Source: Bacteroidota bacterium
GTDB lineage: Bacteria; Bacteroidota; Bacteroidia; Bacteroidales; B39-G9
Length of the DNA: 64,000 bases
Direction: 5' to 3'
Assembly: GCA_015222055.1 (NCBI GenBank)
Contig: JADFUR010000004.1
Span: forward strand, 1-64,000
Shown here in pieces: positions 15,287-25,766 of the stretch. The position numbers and the translations under genes were made by a program. A model generated the notes under the pieces. The model saw nothing but the letters and a program-made list of their open reading frames with translations. It was not told the origin of the DNA and made no database searches. Position 1 is the first letter of the stretch, and the number at the start of each line of letters is the position of its first letter.

Positions 15287-15943
15287 TTAAAGTTTAAGAA
15301 TTTCGTTCCAACTTGTAAATCCCGAAAAAGGAAAATGTGGTATTTCTGCTTTAACTATTCTTGTTTTTGTATTCCAATAATTCAATTGATTGTTTGACGA
15401 AAAAATTAAGTCTTTACTTCCAACAAGTGCACAATCAAATTTTATTTCGTGAGTATTATTTTTTGATACTTCATTAAGAATATGAGTCAATTCATCTTTT
15501 TGATTTTCAACATTTCTTAAAGAAAGATTTTTATTAAATAGAGAGTATTGTTCTCTTCCTCCTAATATTCTCATGTTGAATTTGTTTCGACTTTTATCAT
15601 TCCAACCTGTGAGGCTTGCATTAAAAACTGTTGGTGAAATTCCTTTGTTTATGTCAATTGGCTGTTGTGTGCCGTTTAGTGCAATTGCCTTTGCGATTTT
15701 TATTTTTGATTGATATAAAGCTTTTGCCGAAGCCCAAACACCAAGTGACCAAGCTATTAGGTAAATATTTTTGTATTTATCAAAATTTTCATCTATCTCA
15801 AAAATAGAATTGTACTCGTTAAACATACAAATATCAAAATTTTCCGAATCAAGATGACAAACAGCTTTTTCATCCATACCCCAGCCATTAAAAAATAGAA
15901 TGCAATTTTTATTGTTTTCTTTATTTAACCACTTTTTTTTCAT
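15287..15943 (-). CDS. bioG: Pimeloyl-ACP methyl ester esterase, BioG type
   Basis: BioG (DUF452) removes the methyl ester from pimeloyl-ACP and stops chain extension. The alpha/beta-hydrolase pattern is visible: FFNGWGMDE near the start, the nucleophile elbow AWSLGVWA (GxSxG variant W-S-L-G), a late GSKDLIFSSNN acid loop, and HFPFSGF with the catalytic His. The BioG signature FxGWGxD fits better than BioH. It overlaps bioF by 4 bp. Confidence 0.9.
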   Translation of the reverse strand: MKKKWLNKENNKNCILFFNGWGMDEKAVCHLDSENFDICMFNEYNSIFEIDENFDKYKNIYLIAWSLGVWASAKALYQSKIKIAKAIALNGTQQPIDINKGISPTVFNASLTGWNDKSRNKFNMRILGGREQYSLFNKNLSLRNVENQKDELTHILNEVSKNNTHEIKFDCALVGSKDLIFSSNNQLNYWNTKTRIVKAEIPHFPFSGFTSWNEILKL

Positions 15944-17055
15944 TGTTTTTTAAGTATATTTTTAATCGGAATTAGTTGTTTTATATCCATATTGGCATTT
16001 AAAGAAAAACGTAATCTTGCAGTTCCTTTTGGCACTGTTGGGTATCTTATTGGCAAAATTGTAAAACCATTTTGTTTTAGTTCAATTGATTTATCAATAG
16101 CATTTTTATTTGTGCCAATAATAAATGGAATTATATGGCTTTGCGTTTCCCTGTTTAGCATTTTGGCAAATTGCATACTAAGAGACTTTAATTTTTCCCT
16201 TTCCTGATTTAATTCTGGTAATTTTTTTAAAATATATATTGTCCATGCTATATTTATTGGCGGTAAAGCTGTTGTGAAAATAAGTGATCGGGAATGGTTA
16301 ATAAGGTATTGTCTAAATAGATTACTACAAATTACAAAAGCACCAATTGATGCTATTGCTTTTCCAAAAGTTCCTACTATAAAATCGATTTCATTTATAA
16401 CTTGAGATTCTTCAACACAACCAAGTCCATTATTTCCTCTAACACCAAAAGCATGGGCTTCGTCAATATATAATAAGCAATTATACTTTTGTTTTAGTTC
16501 AATCAGCCTTTCTAAGTCGGCAATATCACCATCCATGCTAAAAATACTTTCGCTAATAATAAAAACGTTTTCATAATTTTTTCTGTTCTTTTTTAGAATA
16601 TTTTCAAGATGCAAATAATCTAAATGCTTGAATCTAATTACTGTTGCATTACTTAATTTCGCACCGTCAATTATACTTGCGTGAACGAGCTTGTCGGCTA
16701 TTATCAAATCCTTTTTAGATGCTAGTGCTGATATAATTCCCACATTGGCATGGTATCCGCTGTTATATAAAAGACAAGCTTCTGATTGATAACTATCGGC
16801 AAGTAGTTTTTCAAGTTTTGTGTGCTCAATAGAATTACCACTAAGAAGTCGCGACGAGCATGAACTAAATTTGTATGTTTTGCGCTTAAATTCGGCTAAA
16901 AAATTGTCGTGAAATTCTTTATTGCTATTCAAACCCAAATAATCGTTTGAACATAAATTGAGTAGATTTCCAGAATCACTTTCAGGAAAAGAACGATAGT
17001 TGTCGTTAGCTTTTAGAGTTTCTAATATTTCTCTGTATCTATTTAGCGTTTCCAT
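15940..17055 (-). CDS. bioF: 8-amino-7-oxononanoate synthase
   Basis: BioF is the PLP enzyme that condenses pimeloyl-ACP with alanine. [20 protein letters not shown] (GxG-type acyl-binding area), [12 protein letters not shown], and the lysine in [10 protein letters not shown] (the Schiff base residue) are all present. At 371 residues it is the usual length. It overlaps bioA by 17 bp and bioG by 4 bp. Confidence 0.95.
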   Translation of the reverse strand: METLNRYREILETLKANDNYRSFPESDSGNLLNLCSNDYLGLNSNKEFHDNFLAEFKRKTYKFSSCSSRLLSGNSIEHTKLEKLLADSYQSEACLLYNSGYHANVGIISALASKKDLIIADKLVHASIIDGAKLSNATVIRFKHLDYLHLENILKKNRKNYENVFIISESIFSMDGDIADLERLIELKQKYNCLLYIDEAHAFGVRGNNGLGCVEESQVINEIDFIVGTFGKAIASIGAFVICSNLFRQYLINHSRSLIFTTALPPINIAWTIYILKKLPELNQEREKLKSLSMQFAKMLNRETQSHIIPFIIGTNKNAIDKSIELKQNGFTILPIRYPTVPKGTARLRFSLNANMDIKQLIPIKNILKKQ

Positions 17056-18334
17056 AAAGTTTTATTATTGTTTTAGATATTCCTGAAGTGAGCTTTAATA
17101 ATTCGCTATTTGAGATAATAAAAGGAGGCATTGTATATATAAGTTTTCCAAAAGGACGCATCCAAATCCCCTGTTTTGTAAATTCTTTTTGAATTTCATC
17201 CATATTTACTGGGTTTTTCATTTCAACAACACCAATAGCTCCCATAACTCTCACATTGCTAACAGCTTCTAGCTTTTCCAATTCGGGTAAGCTATCATTG
17301 AAATGCTTTTCTATTCGTTTAATATTGCTTTCCCAATTGCTTTTCAAAAGCAAATTAATACTAGCCAATGCAACCGAGCATGCCAAAGGATTGCCCATAA
17401 AAGTAGGTCCGTGCATAAAAATTCCCGGCGATGCATTAGAGATAGTTGTTGCAACATCACTACTGCAAAGTGTAGCTGCAAAAGATAAATAACCACCGGT
17501 AAGTGCTTTCCCAATACATAAAATGTCGGGCGATATGTTTGCATGTTCGCAAGCAAACAGCTTTCCTGTTCGCCCAAATCCCGTGGCTATTTCATCGGCA
17601 ATAAGCAAAACATTATATTTAGTGCATAAATTTCTTACTGCTTTCAGGTAGTTAGGATGATAAAATCGCATTCCTCCAGCTCCTTGAACTATAGGTTCGA
17701 GAATGAAAGCCGCAATATCCCCATTTTTCTTGGCAAGAAATTCTTCAACAGGTTTAATTTCATCGGGATCAAATTTATCATGAAATTTAGATTTAGGGGC
17801 CGGTAAAAAATTTTGTATTGATAATTTATTATTAAAAATATGGTGCATTCCTGTTTCGGGGTCGCAAACAGACATAGCATGCCATGTATCGCCATGATAA
17901 CCATTCTTGATGGTAAGAAATTGGTTCTTTAAATTTTTGTCTTTTGCATGCCAATATTGCAAAGCCATTTTCATTGCAACTTCAACGGCAACCGAACCGG
18001 AATCACTGTAAAATATATGCTCTAAACCTTTGGGAACAATGCTCAAAAGAGATTTCGTCAATTCAATGGCAGGTCGGTGAGTTAAGCCACCGAACATAAC
18101 ATGTGTCATGTTTTCGGTCTGTTTTTTTATGGCCTTATTTAATTCCGAATTGTTATAACCATGAATGACTGACCACCAACTCGACATTCCATCGATTAAT
18201 TTACTGCCGTCTTCTAATTCGATATAAACTCCATTCGCTTTTTTCACAACAAGACAATCTTGTGGTTTTGTGGCGGAAGTATATGGGTGCCAAATATGTT
18301 TTTTGTCAAATTCTATAAGTTCTTTATTATTCAT
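17039..18334 (-). CDS. bioA: Adenosylmethionine-8-amino-7-oxononanoate aminotransferase
   Basis: BioA transfers the amino group of SAM to 8-amino-7-oxononanoate. The class III aminotransferase features are present: HIWHPYTSA near the N terminus, [11 protein letters not shown], and the PLP lysine in [25 protein letters not shown] is the cofactor-phosphate segment. Full length at 431 residues. It starts 3 bp after bioB. Confidence 0.95.
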   Translation of the reverse strand: MNNKELIEFDKKHIWHPYTSATKPQDCLVVKKANGVYIELEDGSKLIDGMSSWWSVIHGYNNSELNKAIKKQTENMTHVMFGGLTHRPAIELTKSLLSIVPKGLEHIFYSDSGSVAVEVAMKMALQYWHAKDKNLKNQFLTIKNGYHGDTWHAMSVCDPETGMHHIFNNKLSIQNFLPAPKSKFHDKFDPDEIKPVEEFLAKKNGDIAAFILEPIVQGAGGMRFYHPNYLKAVRNLCTKYNVLLIADEIATGFGRTGKLFACEHANISPDILCIGKALTGGYLSFAATLCSSDVATTISNASPGIFMHGPTFMGNPLACSVALASINLLLKSNWESNIKRIEKHFNDSLPELEKLEAVSNVRVMGAIGVVEMKNPVNMDEIQKEFTKQGIWMRPFGKLIYTMPPFIISNSELLKLTSGISKTIIKLYGNAK

Positions 18335-18337
18335 AAG

Positions 18338-19297
18338 TTATGCAATTTTAAATCCGGCATTTGTAAAATCTCTAATATCGTCATCAATATTCGAACCAAT
18401 AGTTGTTAGGTAATCTCCTGTTATTGCAGCATTAATTCCTGCCCGTAAAGCTTTTTTTTGAAATTTTTTTATTTGAAGTCTTCCGCCTGCAAAACGTAAA
18501 TTTGCCTTTGGATTTAAAAAACGGATAATAGCTATTGTTGTAAGTATTTCCTCTTCGCTAAGTGCTTCTGTGTTTTCTAATGGTGTCCCTTTAACAGGAG
18601 AAAGTATATTTATAGGAATAGATTGCACTGCTAAATTTCTCAATATAATGGCTAATTCTATGCGTTGCTCCATAGTTTCTCCCATTCCAATAATACCACC
18701 GGAACAAACTTTAATACCTAATTTTTGAGCTGTTTTAATAACTTCAATCTTTTCGTCAATAGTATGAGTTGTTACTAAATTTGTGAAATATGATGGTGCT
18801 GTTTCCAAATTACAATGATAATGTTCAATATTTGCTTCTGTTTTTAATCGCTTAAGTTGATCTTCGCTAATCAATCCCATTGATGCACATAAATTAATAT
18901 CGCTTTTGCTTTTAATTGCCTTATAAATTGAGATAAGATTATCAAGTGTTTTGTCGCTTACACTCCTTCCGCTTGTTACCAGCGAGTGACTTTTTACTCC
19001 TTTGGCGGCATTGCTGAGAGCCATTTTTACAGTCTCTTCTTTGTCAACTATTTCATACTCTTCAATATCTGTTTCGTAATGTGCTGATTGGCTACACCAT
19101 TTACAATCTTCCGAACAGACACCTGATTTGGCATTTGTTATTGAACATAAGTCTATTACATTACCGCAAAAGTGCTCACGAATTTCATCAGCGGCTTTGT
19201 ACAGAGATTCTTTGTTTTTTGTCTTACTAAGATTTACGGCTTCATCGTAGCTAAGAGCAATGCCTGCCAATACTTTTTGTTTGAATGTTTCTATCAT
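18338..19297 (-). CDS. bioB: Biotin synthase
   Basis: BioB is the radical-SAM enzyme that inserts sulfur into dethiobiotin. The cluster motif is CSEDCKWC (Cys61, Cys65, Cys68), followed by SQSAHY. NILSPVKGTPLEN and FAGGRLQ are conserved downstream segments. At 319 residues it is full length. It is the first of the six biotin genes, all on the minus strand with overlaps or 3-bp gaps, so all are surely co-transcribed. No BirA-type operator palindrome was seen. Confidence 0.96.
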   Translation of the reverse strand: MIETFKQKVLAGIALSYDEAVNLSKTKNKESLYKAADEIREHFCGNVIDLCSITNAKSGVCSEDCKWCSQSAHYETDIEEYEIVDKEETVKMALSNAAKGVKSHSLVTSGRSVSDKTLDNLISIYKAIKSKSDINLCASMGLISEDQLKRLKTEANIEHYHCNLETAPSYFTNLVTTHTIDEKIEVIKTAQKLGIKVCSGGIIGMGETMEQRIELAIILRNLAVQSIPINILSPVKGTPLENTEALSEEEILTTIAIIRFLNPKANLRFAGGRLQIKKFQKKALRAGINAAITGDYLTTIGSNIDDDIRDFTNAGFKIA

Positions 19298-19325
19298 AAC
19301 TTTTAATTAAAAAAAAATCCATATT

Positions 19326-19664
19326 CTACAATGTGTAAAATATGGACTGAATCAAATTATATATATTTAATTTTGTTGAATTATATTCTTCATTAATTTT
19401 AATAATTCCTAATTCTATTAATAATATCTCTAACCATTCAGAAAAGAATGTTTCTGTTTCAATATCTTCGTTTTCAACAGGTTCTGTATTATTTATTAAT
19501 TTATTAAGGCTGGTTTTTTTCTTACTAAAAAACGACATACAAGTATCAAAAGAAAGATGACCAATGCTCACAATTTTACCAAGGCTTGCAAAAACGGCAT
19601 AGCTTTTTCTTGTCCATCTTGAGAAAACAATACTCCTTTGATTTATTTTATGTTGATATTTCAT
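19326..19664 (-). CDS. Small conserved Bacteroidota protein of unknown function upstream of bioB
   Basis: About 112 residues from ATG 19664, with a conserved N-terminal stretch FSRWTRKSYAVFASLGK and a mostly acidic C-terminus. The RW(S/T)RKxYAxFxSLG motif recurs in small Bacteroidota proteins that I recall near vitamin and TonB-linked loci; I cannot name a function. It ends 28 bp before bioB on the same strand and probably shares its transcript. A role tied to biotin handling is inferred only from position. Confidence 0.6.
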   Translation of the reverse strand: MKYQHKINQRSIVFSRWTRKSYAVFASLGKIVSIGHLSFDTCMSFFSKKKTSLNKLINNTEPVENEDIETETFFSEWLEILLIELGIIKINEEYNSTKLNIYNLIQSIFYTL

Positions 19665-19670
19665 TTGCGA

Positions 19671-19678
19671 CAAAAGTA
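19671..19678 (-). promoter_or_regulatory. Possible -7 box for the biotin transcript
   Basis: On the minus strand this reads TACTTTTG, an exact match to the Bacteroidota -7 consensus TAnnTTTG. It ends only 6 bases before the ATG at 19664, so the transcript from it would be nearly leaderless or translation would begin further downstream. No clear TTTG -33 box is correctly spaced. Confidence 0.35.
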
Positions 19679-20038
19679 AATATTTAATATGAATAATTAT
19701 ACTACATCTTAAAATATCAGCTTGTTTTTAATAATATATTGTGCTAAAATTATTTAGTAAGCCGAAAATTGGACACCTCATTTTACAGTCGAAATGAATG
19801 TAGATGATGATAATTTTCACCAATAAATAATGCGACAGTAGAAAAAATGATTTAATTAAATTTTATCCTTTAGAAATTTTTTATAAAATAATTGCGAATA
19901 ACAGTAAGTCAAACTAAAACAAGGGTTTTTGTGGTTTGCTAACTAAATATTATCTTAGTAAAATTATTCTAGGGGACAATGATACAAGGAGTAAGCCCTC
20001 TTGTTAGATTACTTACCAATCATTACAAAATTTAAATA
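19679..20038. other. Intergenic region between divergent biotin operon and symporter
   Basis: About 360 AT-rich bases between divergent genes, so it must hold both promoters. Stops occur in every frame. A weak hairpin (ACAAG...CTTGT) lies at about 19984-20004, before the symporter gene. I found no riboswitch or RNA gene. Confidence 0.4.
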
Positions 20039-21268
20039 ATGCAAAAGATTAAAAAGTTAATAAAGAATTTAGGTGTTCAAATAATTATAGCAATGCTTAT
20101 TGGTGTTGTGGTAGGTGTTATTATGGGACCTAAAGCGTCAATTTTTGCACCTTTAGGAAGTGTTTTTATTAGTTTAATAAAAATGTTGGTTATTCCTTTG
20201 GTTGCAATATCGATTATTTCTGGTGCTGCATCTCTGGGGGCAACAAAGTCTGCAGGTAAGATGGGAGCGGGCACATTTTTTTATTATATAATTACAACGG
20301 CTGTAGCTGTGGTAATTGGACTAGCAATGGGAGAAATTTTTAAGCCCGGTATTGGTCTCGATATCAATACTGTTAAAGAAATGTTTTCTACTCAGACAAC
20401 AACAAGCGTTTCACAACCCAGTTTTTGGGAAATAATTATATCAATAATTCCAACAAACCCTATACAAGCTCTTGCTAATGGAAATATATTGCAAATTTTA
20501 TTTTTTTGTTTGTTTCTTGGTGTTGGTATTTCAACTTTGCCTAAAAGTAAAAGTACTCCTCTTATTAAAGGATTTAATTATTTAATAGAAGCATTAATTT
20601 GGATGATAAAGATTGTTATGTACACTGCACCATTCGGAGTCTTTGGATTAATGGCAGATTCAATAGGTACTTTTGGATATGATATTCTCAGCATTGTTAT
20701 GAAATTATTTATTGTATATGTAGCAGCAATATTAATTCAAGGATTGGTTTTTTATCCGTTAACATTAAAGGTTTTTTCTAAAATATCGATAAAAAAATTT
20801 TTTTCAAAAATGTGGCAAGCACAGATTGTCGCTTTTTCAACAGCATCGTCAATGGCTACTTTGCCTGTAAATATGGAAATTTGTGAAAAGGAATTAGGCG
20901 TATCTAAAGAAACTACTTCATTTGTGCTTCCTCTTGGTGCAACAATTAATATGGATGGAAATGCAATATATTACGCTTTGGTAGCTGTGTTTTTTGCTCA
21001 GATGTTTGGAATTCATCTTGGTACAACACAATATGTTGCTATAATTATTACTGCAACTATTGGCTCAATAGGTCAAGCCGGTGTTCCAGGGCCAACGCTT
21101 CTTGTTGTAGCCGTTTTAATTGCTGCCGACATTCCTATTATTGGTTTGCCATTATTGTATGCCTTAGATAGGGTTTTTGATATGATACGTACCGCATTAA
21201 ATATTACAGGAGATGCTACTTGTGCTGTTTTGATGGATAAATTTAATCGAAAAGAACTAAATTTATAA
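20039..21268 (+). CDS. Dicarboxylate/amino acid:cation symporter (DAACS family)
   Basis: At 409 residues with about eight membrane segments, it matches the GltP/GltT/SdaC-like DAACS fold. The signature regions are the serine-rich hairpin STASSMATLPVNMEICE and the ion-binding segment PLGATINMDGNAIYYA, then FAQMFGI, GQAGVPGP (hairpin 2) and DRVFDMIRTALNITGDA, where Asp and Arg set substrate preference. It would import glutamate, aspartate or C4-dicarboxylates with Na+ or H+; which one is not decidable here. Confidence 0.93.
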   Translation: MQKIKKLIKNLGVQIIIAMLIGVVVGVIMGPKASIFAPLGSVFISLIKMLVIPLVAISIISGAASLGATKSAGKMGAGTFFYYIITTAVAVVIGLAMGEIFKPGIGLDINTVKEMFSTQTTTSVSQPSFWEIIISIIPTNPIQALANGNILQILFFCLFLGVGISTLPKSKSTPLIKGFNYLIEALIWMIKIVMYTAPFGVFGLMADSIGTFGYDILSIVMKLFIVYVAAILIQGLVFYPLTLKVFSKISIKKFFSKMWQAQIVAFSTASSMATLPVNMEICEKELGVSKETTSFVLPLGATINMDGNAIYYALVAVFFAQMFGIHLGTTQYVAIIITATIGSIGQAGVPGPTLLVVAVLIAADIPIIGLPLLYALDRVFDMIRTALNITGDATCAVLMDKFNRKELNL

Positions 21269-21383
21269 AAAAAGACATGCTAATTTAGTCCTTATTTTTT
21301 ATAATTATAAAAAATAGATTTGAAAAATAAATTGATAAATTGATTATATTTTTTAAATTTACAAGCTAAACATTATAATAATT

Positions 21384-21899
21384 ATGGATCTATTTGATTC
21401 TGAAAAGAAGGGGAAAACTATATTAGATTTATTCACCTACGATTTAACCACTTTTTTTTATGGTGAATATGAGGAAGTTGACAGTGAAGAAACTGAAGAG
21501 ACATTTATGATAGTGTATGAAAAAAAACTTCCTTGGACTGAACTGAATGCTTTTGATACATTACAATTTAGAGTTTTTTTTGATAAACATAACATTACAG
21601 GCAGTAACCCAATAAATGTTAAATTATTAGCAAAAGATACTATAATTGATATTGATAATGTTAAGTCGGTTGTTGAGAACGTTTTTGATGTCTATGGTAA
21701 AGATGATGACGAAAGAGCGGAATGGACAAATCAAGATAAAATTGATTTTTTTAGTAAAAAATTAAAACGCATTTGGACAATCGAAAAAGGGGTGAGTTTT
21801 GTTACTGTTTATTATAATGAAGATGAAAAATTAGTGCTAAACATTCTATTCCTCAATAATTTAATTAAACACACCGGAAAATATCTTGATTTAAAGTAA
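21384..21899 (+). CDS. Unknown cytoplasmic protein
   Basis: A 171-residue protein that I do not recognise. It is acidic, has no signal peptide or membrane segment, and looks alpha/beta (LPWTELNAFDTLQFRVFF, WTIEKGVSFVTVYYNEDE). It stands alone between two functionally unrelated genes and ends at a strong terminator hairpin just after its stop, suggesting its own transcript. Confidence 0.7.
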   Translation: MDLFDSEKKGKTILDLFTYDLTTFFYGEYEEVDSEETEETFMIVYEKKLPWTELNAFDTLQFRVFFDKHNITGSNPINVKLLAKDTIIDIDNVKSVVENVFDVYGKDDDERAEWTNQDKIDFFSKKLKRIWTIEKGVSFVTVYYNEDEKLVLNILFLNNLIKHTGKYLDLK

Positions 21900-21938
21900 A
21901 AAAAGGTGAAGCAATATAAAATTGCAACACCCTTTTTT
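21899..21938 (+). terminator. Intrinsic terminator
   Basis: AAAAGG.TG...GCAAT is followed by ATTGC...CA.CCTTTTTT around an ATAAA loop, directly after the stop codon of the preceding gene. Two stacked stems with a T tract make termination likely. Confidence 0.75.
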
Positions 21939-22015
21939 ATTTAAAAACAACTATTTATTAACCTACTTATTTAACGTTTAGAATTAATAAAAGTTACAGA
22001 AAAATATTTTATTTT

Positions 22016-22399
22016 ATGTTTTTTAATTTAAAAGAAGGTATTAAAAACGAACAATCAAAAATTGTCTCAGAAAATGATACTGCAGTAGCTTTTGGTTCTG
22101 GTTTAGTAAATGTTTTTTCAACGCCTTCCCTTGTTGCATTAATGGAAAATACAGCGTATAAAAGCGTAGAAAATATTTTACCTAAAGGGTTTTCAACAGT
22201 TGGAATAGAAATAAATATAAAACACAAAAAGGCAACACTTCCCGGTCAAAAAGTTACTTGTAAATCTATTGTATCAAAAGTTGATGGAAAGAAAATATTT
22301 TTCCAAATTTTAGCTTTTGATAAAAATGGAGAAATAGGAATTGCCTCTCACATAAGATATATTATTGATGAAAAAAAATTTATGGATAATTTACAATAA
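22016..22399 (+). CDS. Hotdog-fold thioesterase, FlK-like
   Basis: This 127-residue protein matches the FlK-type (fluoroacetyl-CoA thioesterase-like) hotdog family. FSTPSLVALMENTA carries the Thr and Glu of the active site. FSTVGIEINIKHKKATLPGQKV carries the His-containing strand, and ILAFDKNGEIGIASHIRYII ends the fold. In bacteria lacking fluoroacetate these are small acyl-CoA thioesterases of unclear substrate. The end overlaps the start of the next gene by 32 bp. Confidence 0.82.
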   Translation: MFFNLKEGIKNEQSKIVSENDTAVAFGSGLVNVFSTPSLVALMENTAYKSVENILPKGFSTVGIEINIKHKKATLPGQKVTCKSIVSKVDGKKIFFQILAFDKNGEIGIASHIRYIIDEKKFMDNLQ

Positions 22400-25232
22400 T
22401 GCTTATTTTAAAATAGTTAAAAGGATAATATTTATTTTGTTTTTTATTATCCTGCTTCTTAGCAATAAAATTTTATTAGCTCAATATTACGATAACGGAC
22501 AAGATCCATTTAAACTAAAATGGCTTCAGATTAATACAGATAATTTTCAAATAATTTTCTCAAAAAGTTCTGAAAAGCAAGCACAACATTTAGCTAATTC
22601 GTTAACTTCTGTTTATAAACGAGGAGGATTGTCTTTAAATCAACAACCAAAAAAAATACCTGTAATTCTTCATAACCAATCTGTTATATCTAATGGTATG
22701 GTTGCTTGGGCACCAAAAGGAATGCAAATTTACACATGTCCACCACAAAATACGTATGCCCAAGATTGGCTTGACCAACTTGCAACTCACGAGTTTAGGC
22801 ATGTGGTGCAGATTGAAAAGTTAAATCATGGTTTCTCAAAATTTATGTATTACATTTTTGGTCAACAAGCTATTGGAGGTATAGTTGGATTATGTGTTCC
22901 TAAATGGTTTCTCGAAGGCGATGCCGTTTGCACCGAAACAGCTCTTAGTAATTCAGGGCGTGGCAGATTACCTTCTTTTGAGAAGGAATTAAAATCTCAG
23001 GTTTTAACAAAAGGTATTTATTCTTACAGAAAAGCTGTTTTTGGCTCTTATAAAGATTTTGTGCCGAACTATTATAAGCTGGGATATCATATTGTAGCCA
23101 ATTCAAGAAAAAAATATGGAACAAAAATTTGGAATAATGCCCTCGACAATGTAGCAAAACGTTCATTTTTATTTAATCCTTTCCCTCTTGGAATAAAGAA
23201 AGTGACAGGCTATAATTATAAAAATTTTTATAATCAAAATTTAATTGAACTTGAGAGTTTGTGGCGTAACCAACAAAAAGAATTGACTTTTTCTGATTTT
23301 AAAATTGTTAATAAAAATAAAAAAAGGAAATATATTAATTATGAATCGCCAAATTTTATAGACCACAGTTCTGTAATTGCTGAGAAAACAAGTTTAGATA
23401 ACATAAAGACTTTTGTGAAAATTGATGACAATGGTGCTGAGAAAATTTTATTCGCTCCTGGAATAAAAAATAATGAAAATTTATCTTTTGCAGAAAATAT
23501 TGTTGTTTGGGCAGAAATAAGAAATGATTTGCGTTGGAGTAATAAAAATTATTCTGAAATAAAATCATATAATATTATCTCTAAACAAGAAAAGACGCTT
23601 ACTAAAAAATCAAGATTTTTTATTCCTGTTATTTCACCAAATGCAGAGAAAATTGCAGCAGTAAAAGTTACTGTTCAAAATGAGTATTCAATTGTTATTT
23701 TTGATTTAAAATCTAATAATATAACGAAAGAAATTAAGCTACCACAAAATAATTTTATTATTACACCCTCGTGGAATAATGATAATAAAACCCTTGCTTG
23801 CATATTGTTAAGCAATAAAGGTAAATGTATAGCAACTGTTAATACTGTGAATTCACAAGTAAAATATTTAACGAAATATTCATTCGATGAGATTTCTAAA
23901 CCAGTATTTTTAAAGAAATATATTTTATTTTCGGCAGCATATTCAGGTATTGATAATATTTATGCATTAGATACTTTATCAAAAAATATTTTTCAGCTAA
24001 CATCTTCACAATATGGAGCTTCATCACCAAAAGTTTCAGCAAATAATGATGAAATAATTTATTCAGATTATACCGCTCAAGGTAACGAAATAGCTGTTAT
24101 TAATGTTGACACTTCAAAATGGATATCTTTAGATAATATAAAAGATAATTCTATAAAACTTTATAAAGAAATTTCAAAGCAGGAAAATGGAGCAATTGAT
24201 TTTAGTCATAATAATGATGTCCGTTTTGCCACAAAAAAATTTAGCCGATTAAAAAATTTAGTAAATGTTCACAGCTGGGCACCTTTATTTATTAATGTAG
24301 ATAATTTTGAACTCACTCCCGGCTTTTCAATATTGTCGCAAAACAAACTAAGCACAGCATTTATTGATTTGGGCTATAATTATAATGCAAATCAAACACT
24401 TGGCAGTTATCATTTTGGATTTACTTATAAAGGGTTTTATCCAATAATTGACACTAAATTTAATTATGGAGAGAAGCTAGACATTGACAATAATTATAAT
24501 ATTATAAAAGTAGACGAATTAATTATTAGTATAGGAACTAAGTTGCCATTAAATATCTCGGAAGGAAAATATTACAGAAAATTACAGCCTTCAATTAAGT
24601 ATGATTATATGAAGGTTTATCCGCCCGAATTTTATAGTTCCATGCATAATACTTTTAATGGTATGAGCTATGGCTTATACACATACAATATTATTAAAAC
24701 GTCGAAAAAAGACATTTATCCGCGATGGGGGCAAATATTAAATTTAAATTATAGAAATACTTCTTTTGATAGTAAAGATAGCAGTTCAATTTTCTCAGTA
24801 TCAACAGTGTGTTATTTCCCGGGTTTATTTAATCATCACGGACTTAGAGTTTATGCAGGGTTTCAAAAAAAACGCACAGATTTATTTCGTTACTCGGATT
24901 TTGTTGCATATCCTCGAGGCTATTATAATAAATTTGATGATGAGCTCTCTTCTGTTTCGATTACTTATAAATTTCCAATATTATATCCTGATTGCGATTT
25001 GTCGTTTTTAGCTTATATAAAGAGGATAAAAATGGCTCTATTTTTCGACTATGCACATGGAGTTTTTAATTCTAAAAGCAATTATTATAAGTCAACAGGT
25101 ATTGAGCTAACTTCTGATTTTCATATTTTTAGATTCCTTCTTCCACTTGAGTTTGGAATTGGCTGTTATTATAAGCCTGAGACAAATACCTTCTTTAATA
25201 AAATTTTATTTTCGGCAAGTTTCGATTTTTAA
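22368..25232 (+). CDS. Large exported HExxH/propeller/outer-membrane protein
   Basis: This 954-residue protein starts at ATG 22368, overlapping the thioesterase gene. An N-terminal hydrophobic segment (IIFILFFIILLLSNKILLAQ) follows 16 charged residues and should act as signal. Next is a peptidase-MA-like part with THEFRHVVQ (HEFRH at 141-145) and WFLEGDAVCTE, supplying a zinc HExxH plus a third Glu ligand. The middle (~350-640) resembles TolB/PD40 propeller blades (FIPVISPNAEKIAAVK). The C-terminal third (GLRVYAGFQKKR, FPILYPDCDLSFLAYIKRI) looks like a surface-antigen/BamA-type barrel. A protease anchored in the outer membrane is plausible; substrate unknown. Confidence 0.75.
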   Translation: MKKNLWIIYNNAYFKIVKRIIFILFFIILLLSNKILLAQYYDNGQDPFKLKWLQINTDNFQIIFSKSSEKQAQHLANSLTSVYKRGGLSLNQQPKKIPVILHNQSVISNGMVAWAPKGMQIYTCPPQNTYAQDWLDQLATHEFRHVVQIEKLNHGFSKFMYYIFGQQAIGGIVGLCVPKWFLEGDAVCTETALSNSGRGRLPSFEKELKSQVLTKGIYSYRKAVFGSYKDFVPNYYKLGYHIVANSRKKYGTKIWNNALDNVAKRSFLFNPFPLGIKKVTGYNYKNFYNQNLIELESLWRNQQKELTFSDFKIVNKNKKRKYINYESPNFIDHSSVIAEKTSLDNIKTFVKIDDNGAEKILFAPGIKNNENLSFAENIVVWAEIRNDLRWSNKNYSEIKSYNIISKQEKTLTKKSRFFIPVISPNAEKIAAVKVTVQNEYSIVIFDLKSNNITKEIKLPQNNFIITPSWNNDNKTLACILLSNKGKCIATVNTVNSQVKYLTKYSFDEISKPVFLKKYILFSAAYSGIDNIYALDTLSKNIFQLTSSQYGASSPKVSANNDEIIYSDYTAQGNEIAVINVDTSKWISLDNIKDNSIKLYKEISKQENGAIDFSHNNDVRFATKKFSRLKNLVNVHSWAPLFINVDNFELTPGFSILSQNKLSTAFIDLGYNYNANQTLGSYHFGFTYKGFYPIIDTKFNYGEKLDIDNNYNIIKVDELIISIGTKLPLNISEGKYYRKLQPSIKYDYMKVYPPEFYSSMHNTFNGMSYGLYTYNIIKTSKKDIYPRWGQILNLNYRNTSFDSKDSSSIFSVSTVCYFPGLFNHHGLRVYAGFQKKRTDLFRYSDFVAYPRGYYNKFDDELSSVSITYKFPILYPDCDLSFLAYIKRIKMALFFDYAHGVFNSKSNYYKSTGIELTSDFHIFRFLLPLEFGIGCYYKPETNTFFNKILFSASFDF

Positions 25233-25766
25233 TCAACAAAGCCCTCGCTTTAAAATTCGGGAGGATTTAAAATATTTCATACTAAAAGTAATTTAATTGA
25301 ATATTTTATATTGAGTGTTGAAAATGCTTGAATATATGAATCCATTCCCAAAAGTAGAAAAAACTCGTCATTGAGAGGAACGAAGCAATCTATAGTTTTG
25401 TAATTCAATATATTGAGATTAATTAGCTTCGTTCGGAATGACGAAAAATATTTTGCGGAGAGGACGCATATCTTAATATTTCAAAATAGCTTACACTTAG
25501 AGTGTTAGGTTTTTGATAAATATTTTGTTATAAACAAATACGCTCTAATTTGAGGTTGAAAAAGCCACGTAGTGGTGATATGTTTATAGCACAGAGTTTA
25601 AAGAACAATTTAAAGTGCCGTAGGTACGTCCTGTTTAAATATTTAGACAGTTTTAAAATTTATCGTACACAATAATTATTTTATCATAATCTATCCTAAT
25701 TTTAAATAAAACAACAAAGCCCTCTCATTTTTGAAAGGGCTTTGCTGTTGTAGTAAAAAAGTTATG
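25233..25766. repeat. Intergenic region with a dispersed inverted repeat and a shared terminator
   Basis: TCGTCATT..AACGAAGC at 25365-25386 and GCTTCGTTCGGAATGACGA at 25426-25444 are inverted copies, forming an ~80-bp MITE/REP-like element of the type whose translation gives RHCEE.RSN. Related sequence ends hisS at 42462-42500. At 25715-25744 CAAAGCCCT and AGGGCTTTG form a terminator hairpin between the convergent genes. The rest shows no gene. Confidence 0.7.

Noticed and set aside
13842-19297. Biotin operon as part of the mobile region
   Set aside because: Its genes are a complete, tightly overlapping chromosomal operon without boundary repeats, beginning after the last decayed repeat at 13742-13800.
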